Part shown: one piece after another, positions 4,849 through 7,033 of the stretch
Layout: every line of letters starts with the position of its first letter
Numbering within the stretch: the stretch's first letter is position 1
DNA from: Deltaproteobacteria bacterium
GTDB lineage: Bacteria > Desulfobacterota > Desulfobacteria > Desulfobacterales > JAUVKB01
Reading direction: 5' to 3'
DNA length: 7,033 nt
Assembly: GCA_030596405.1 (NCBI GenBank)
Contig: JAUVKB010000111.1
Location: 1-7,033, forward strand
Position numbers and translations under genes: made by a program
The notes under the pieces: generated by a model
Told to the model about the DNA's origin: nothing
What the model saw: the letters and a program-made list of their open reading frames with translations, nothing else
Databases searched by the model: none

Positions 4849-6793
4849 GTCTGCCCCTTTTTATATAACAACACCAATCTATTATGTAAATGCAAGGCCA
4901 CATTTAGGGCATGCATATACGACGCTTGTTGCCGATGCGGCATGCCGGTTTAATTCTATGCGCGGGTCCATGCACGGTGGAAAAACATTTTTTTTAACCG
5001 GAACGGACGAACATGGAGACAAAATCATACGCGCGGCAAAAAAAGAGAATCTAAGCCCAAAGGCCTACGTGGACAAAATCAGTGGGATGTTTAAAGACCT
5101 TTTGCCGGAGCTTAATATTAAATACAATTATTTCATCCGCACAACAGATGCTTCACATATTGCCGTGGTAGAAAAAATACTGCAAAAAATTTATGACTCA
5201 GGCGATATATATTTCAGCCAGTATGAAGGGCTTTACTGTTTTGGATGCGAACGTTTCTACACCGAGCGTGAACTGGTTGACGGCAAATGCCCGGATCATT
5301 TGACCGAACCTGAAGTGATCAAGGAGTCCAACTACTTTTTCAGGATGAGCCGGTACCAGGATTGGCTTATTGATCATATCCGGACCAATCCGGATTTCAT
5401 ACGTCCTGAGCAATATAAAAATGAAGTCCTTGCTTTTTTACGGGAACCGCTTGAAGATCTGTGTATATCGCGGCCGAAAACACGTTTAAAGTGGGGGATT
5501 ACACTCCCTTTTGACCAAAATTACGTAACATACGTATGGTTTGACGCATTAATAAACTATATTTCGGCTCTCGGATACCCGGACGGCGATCTGTTTAAAA
5601 CTTTCTGGCCGCATGCCCAGCATGTTGTGGCCAAAGATATCTTGAAGCCTCACGGCATTTACTGGCCGATTATGCTGAAAGCCGCCGGGATTCCGGCATA
5701 TAAACATTTGAATGTGCACGGATACTGGAATATAGACCAGAACAAGATTTCCAAAAGCACAGGAAACATTGTAGAGCCGCTTCAACTGAAAAATGTTTAC
5801 GGGCTGGATGCGTTCAGGTTTTTTTTGATGCGTGATATGGTTTTTGGGCTGGATTCGAATTTTAGTGAAAAATCGGTTATTCAACGGATCAACTCCGATC
5901 TTGCGAATGATCTTGGAAATCTGTTTTCCAGGGTTATTGCGATGACACACAAATATTTTAACGGGGTTGTTCCTGAAATCGATTCCGATGTCGCAGAAGA
6001 ATTTACTCTCGGCCTGAAAACAGATGCCTTAAATACCATTGAAGCATTTGAAAAGGCGATGGAATCGTTTGCTTTTCACAAGTCGCTTATCGCCATATGG
6101 GAATTTATCAGCCGGATGAACAAATATGTTGATATCATGGCGCCCTGGGAACTTGCAAAGAAAAAAGCGAACAGAAAGCAGCTTGAAGTTGTAATTTATA
6201 ACCTTCTCGAGGGATTAAGGATTTTATCCGGCCTCATCTATCCCATAATGCCGGACACGGCGAAAACAATGCAAAACCATCTTGGAATAGACCCGATTGG
6301 AATAAATCAGGAAAAACCTTTTTACAATCTCGATTTGCTAAAAACATGGGAAATTACAAAACCAGGCACTACTCTTCCGAAAGCGATCACCCTTTTCCCG
6401 AGAATCGATATAAATAAGATCGTTTTTGCAGAAGATTCCGACAGCCCCGAGAGTTTAGCTCCTGAAATAAAGCCTGAAATCACTTTTGAGACATTTAGCA
6501 AGATTGACCTCAGGGTTGCTACTGTTGTTCGTGCAGAGGTGATTCCCAGATCAAAAAAACTCCTTAAACTCGAAATAGATTTGGGGGGAAAACGGACTGT
6601 TGTCGCTGGAATTTCCGGAAGTTACAAGCCTGACGACCTTGTGGGCAAACAGGTGATTATCGTTGCGAATTTAAAGCCGGCCAAATTAATGGGCATCCTC
6701 TCCAATGGCATGGTAATAGCCGCTGTTGAAAAAAACAGATGCACAATTGCGGTTCCTGAAAAAAACGTTAAACCCGGCACACCGTTGGGTTGA
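4847..6793 (+). CDS. metG: Methionyl-tRNA synthetase with C-terminal tRNA-binding domain
   Basis: This cytoplasmic class I synthetase charges initiator and elongator tRNA-Met. The 648 residues carry, in order: the Rossmann catalytic start FYITTPIYYVNARPHLGHAYTT, with the HIGH motif as HLGH (19-22); a zinc knuckle of the single-metal C-C-C-H type (C131, C134, C148, H151); the family strand TYVWFDALINYISALGYP; and the KMSKS motif as KISKS (300-304) within NKISKSTGN. An anticodon-binding helical domain follows (about 360-530), with the characteristic MAPWELAKK. The C-terminal region, about 545-648, is an EMAP II/Trbp111-type OB-fold domain (FSKIDLRVATVVRAE...VVAGISGSY...NLKPAKLMGILSNGM) that aids tRNA binding and dimerisation. 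The layout matches the Thermus/Bacillus MetRS type with an added C-terminal tRNA-binding domain. The start follows a good TAGGAG site. All catalytic motifs look intact. It is the fourth gene of the rightward run; the next gene begins 14 nt after its stop. Confidence 0.98.
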   Translation: MSAPFYITTPIYYVNARPHLGHAYTTLVADAACRFNSMRGSMHGGKTFFLTGTDEHGDKIIRAAKKENLSPKAYVDKISGMFKDLLPELNIKYNYFIRTTDASHIAVVEKILQKIYDSGDIYFSQYEGLYCFGCERFYTERELVDGKCPDHLTEPEVIKESNYFFRMSRYQDWLIDHIRTNPDFIRPEQYKNEVLAFLREPLEDLCISRPKTRLKWGITLPFDQNYVTYVWFDALINYISALGYPDGDLFKTFWPHAQHVVAKDILKPHGIYWPIMLKAAGIPAYKHLNVHGYWNIDQNKISKSTGNIVEPLQLKNVYGLDAFRFFLMRDMVFGLDSNFSEKSVIQRINSDLANDLGNLFSRVIAMTHKYFNGVVPEIDSDVAEEFTLGLKTDALNTIEAFEKAMESFAFHKSLIAIWEFISRMNKYVDIMAPWELAKKKANRKQLEVVIYNLLEGLRILSGLIYPIMPDTAKTMQNHLGIDPIGINQEKPFYNLDLLKTWEITKPGTTLPKAITLFPRIDINKIVFAEDSDSPESLAPEIKPEITFETFSKIDLRVATVVRAEVIPRSKKLLKLEIDLGGKRTVVAGISGSYKPDDLVGKQVIIVANLKPAKLMGILSNGMVIAAVEKNRCTIAVPEKNVKPGTPLG

Positions 6794-6807
6794 AAGTCAA
6801 AATAGAG

Positions 6808-7033
6808 ATGATATTCCGCAGGTCTGAAACGGACGGTAAAATATCTGAAAAACAAAGCTGGAGAGCATACCAAACCAGACTTAAGAGGACCGCCGCAAAA
6901 AAGAGGCTGGCAAAAGGTATTTCTAAGTATACGCCGTTTCTTGCTATTATTGCGGTTGCAGCTTTTGCTTTAACAGTCGGATTTATCCGGAGCATAAATT
7001 ATTACGCCTGTAAAAAAGTTGTTCCGGCAATCG
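6808..7033 (+). CDS. Unidentified single-pass membrane protein, 3'-truncated by the window edge
   Basis: The frame starting at the ATG at 6808 stays open to the end of the window, giving 75 complete codons. Residues 1-40 are hydrophilic and strongly basic (many Lys/Arg, e.g. RLKRTAAKKRLAKGISK). Residues 43-60 (PFLAIIAVAAFALTVGFI) form one clear hydrophobic helix, followed by RSINYYACKK. The positive residues before the helix predict the N-terminus in the cytoplasm and the rest outside. The gene lies only 14 nt after metG with no terminator between, so it is probably in the same transcript. The ribosome site is poor (AGAG directly before ATG). A TTG at 6790 overlapping the metG stop is an in-frame alternative start adding six residues. 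The layout, a basic N-terminal tail and one helix before a presumed periplasmic part, is shared by many unrelated envelope proteins, so I do not name it. Confidence 0.65.
   Translation, partial: MIFRRSETDGKISEKQSWRAYQTRLKRTAAKKRLAKGISKYTPFLAIIAVAAFALTVGFIRSINYYACKKVVPAI

Noticed and set aside
5744..5758. KISKS instead of KMSKS in MetRS as an active-site defect
   Set aside because: Ile at the second position is a tolerated variant in class I synthetases, and the catalytic lysines and serines are present.
5549..5950. 133-codon minus-strand ORF inside metG
   Set aside because: It is antisense to the conserved KISKS region of MetRS, whose constraint explains the open frame. Its protein shows no recognisable motif.

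Overview
The window looks like an ordinary chromosomal segment of a Desulfobacterota-type bacterium (the former deltaproteobacterial sulfate-reducer group). This rests on the GLCSF-type HU/IHF protein, the AT-leaning composition with CGG, ATA and TTT codons used freely, and the gene order. The assignment is from recognised protein style, not a database search. Most of the sequence is translation and replication housekeeping; I found no mobile element, CRISPR array, tRNA or rRNA.

Layout. (1) Positions 3-830 (+) hold the 3' part of an AAA+ ATPase with a DUF4143 domain; its N-terminal ATPase half lies upstream of the window. (2) Positions 831-1033 are a short gap with a weak terminator-like hairpin and a doubtful small membrane ORF. 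(3) Positions 1034-2308 (-) encode seryl-tRNA synthetase, convergent with the ATPase gene. (4) Positions 2309-2695 are a 387-bp divergent intergenic region with a good sigma70-type promoter for serS, a weaker one for the rightward operon, and an imperfect palindrome just before the HU gene. (5) Positions 2696-7033 (+) are a tightly packed run: an HU/IHF-family protein, DNA polymerase III delta' (holB), a RicT/PSP1-family protein, methionyl-tRNA synthetase (metG), and the start of an unidentified single-pass membrane protein that runs off the right edge. Spacings are -14, 3, 8 and 14 nt, so one transcript is likely.

How the genes fit together. The clamp-loader subunit, the nucleoid protein and two aminoacyl-tRNA synthetases are growth-linked functions. 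holB next to ricT, with a methionyl-tRNA synthetase gene close by, is also the order known from Bacillus subtilis (holB-yaaT...metS), so this is an old conserved neighbourhood. The points most worth a second look are the HU-holB overlap, the enlarged cysteine-containing insert in delta', the cysteine-rich RicT outside the Firmicutes, the palindrome upstream of the HU gene, and the unidentified membrane protein after metG.
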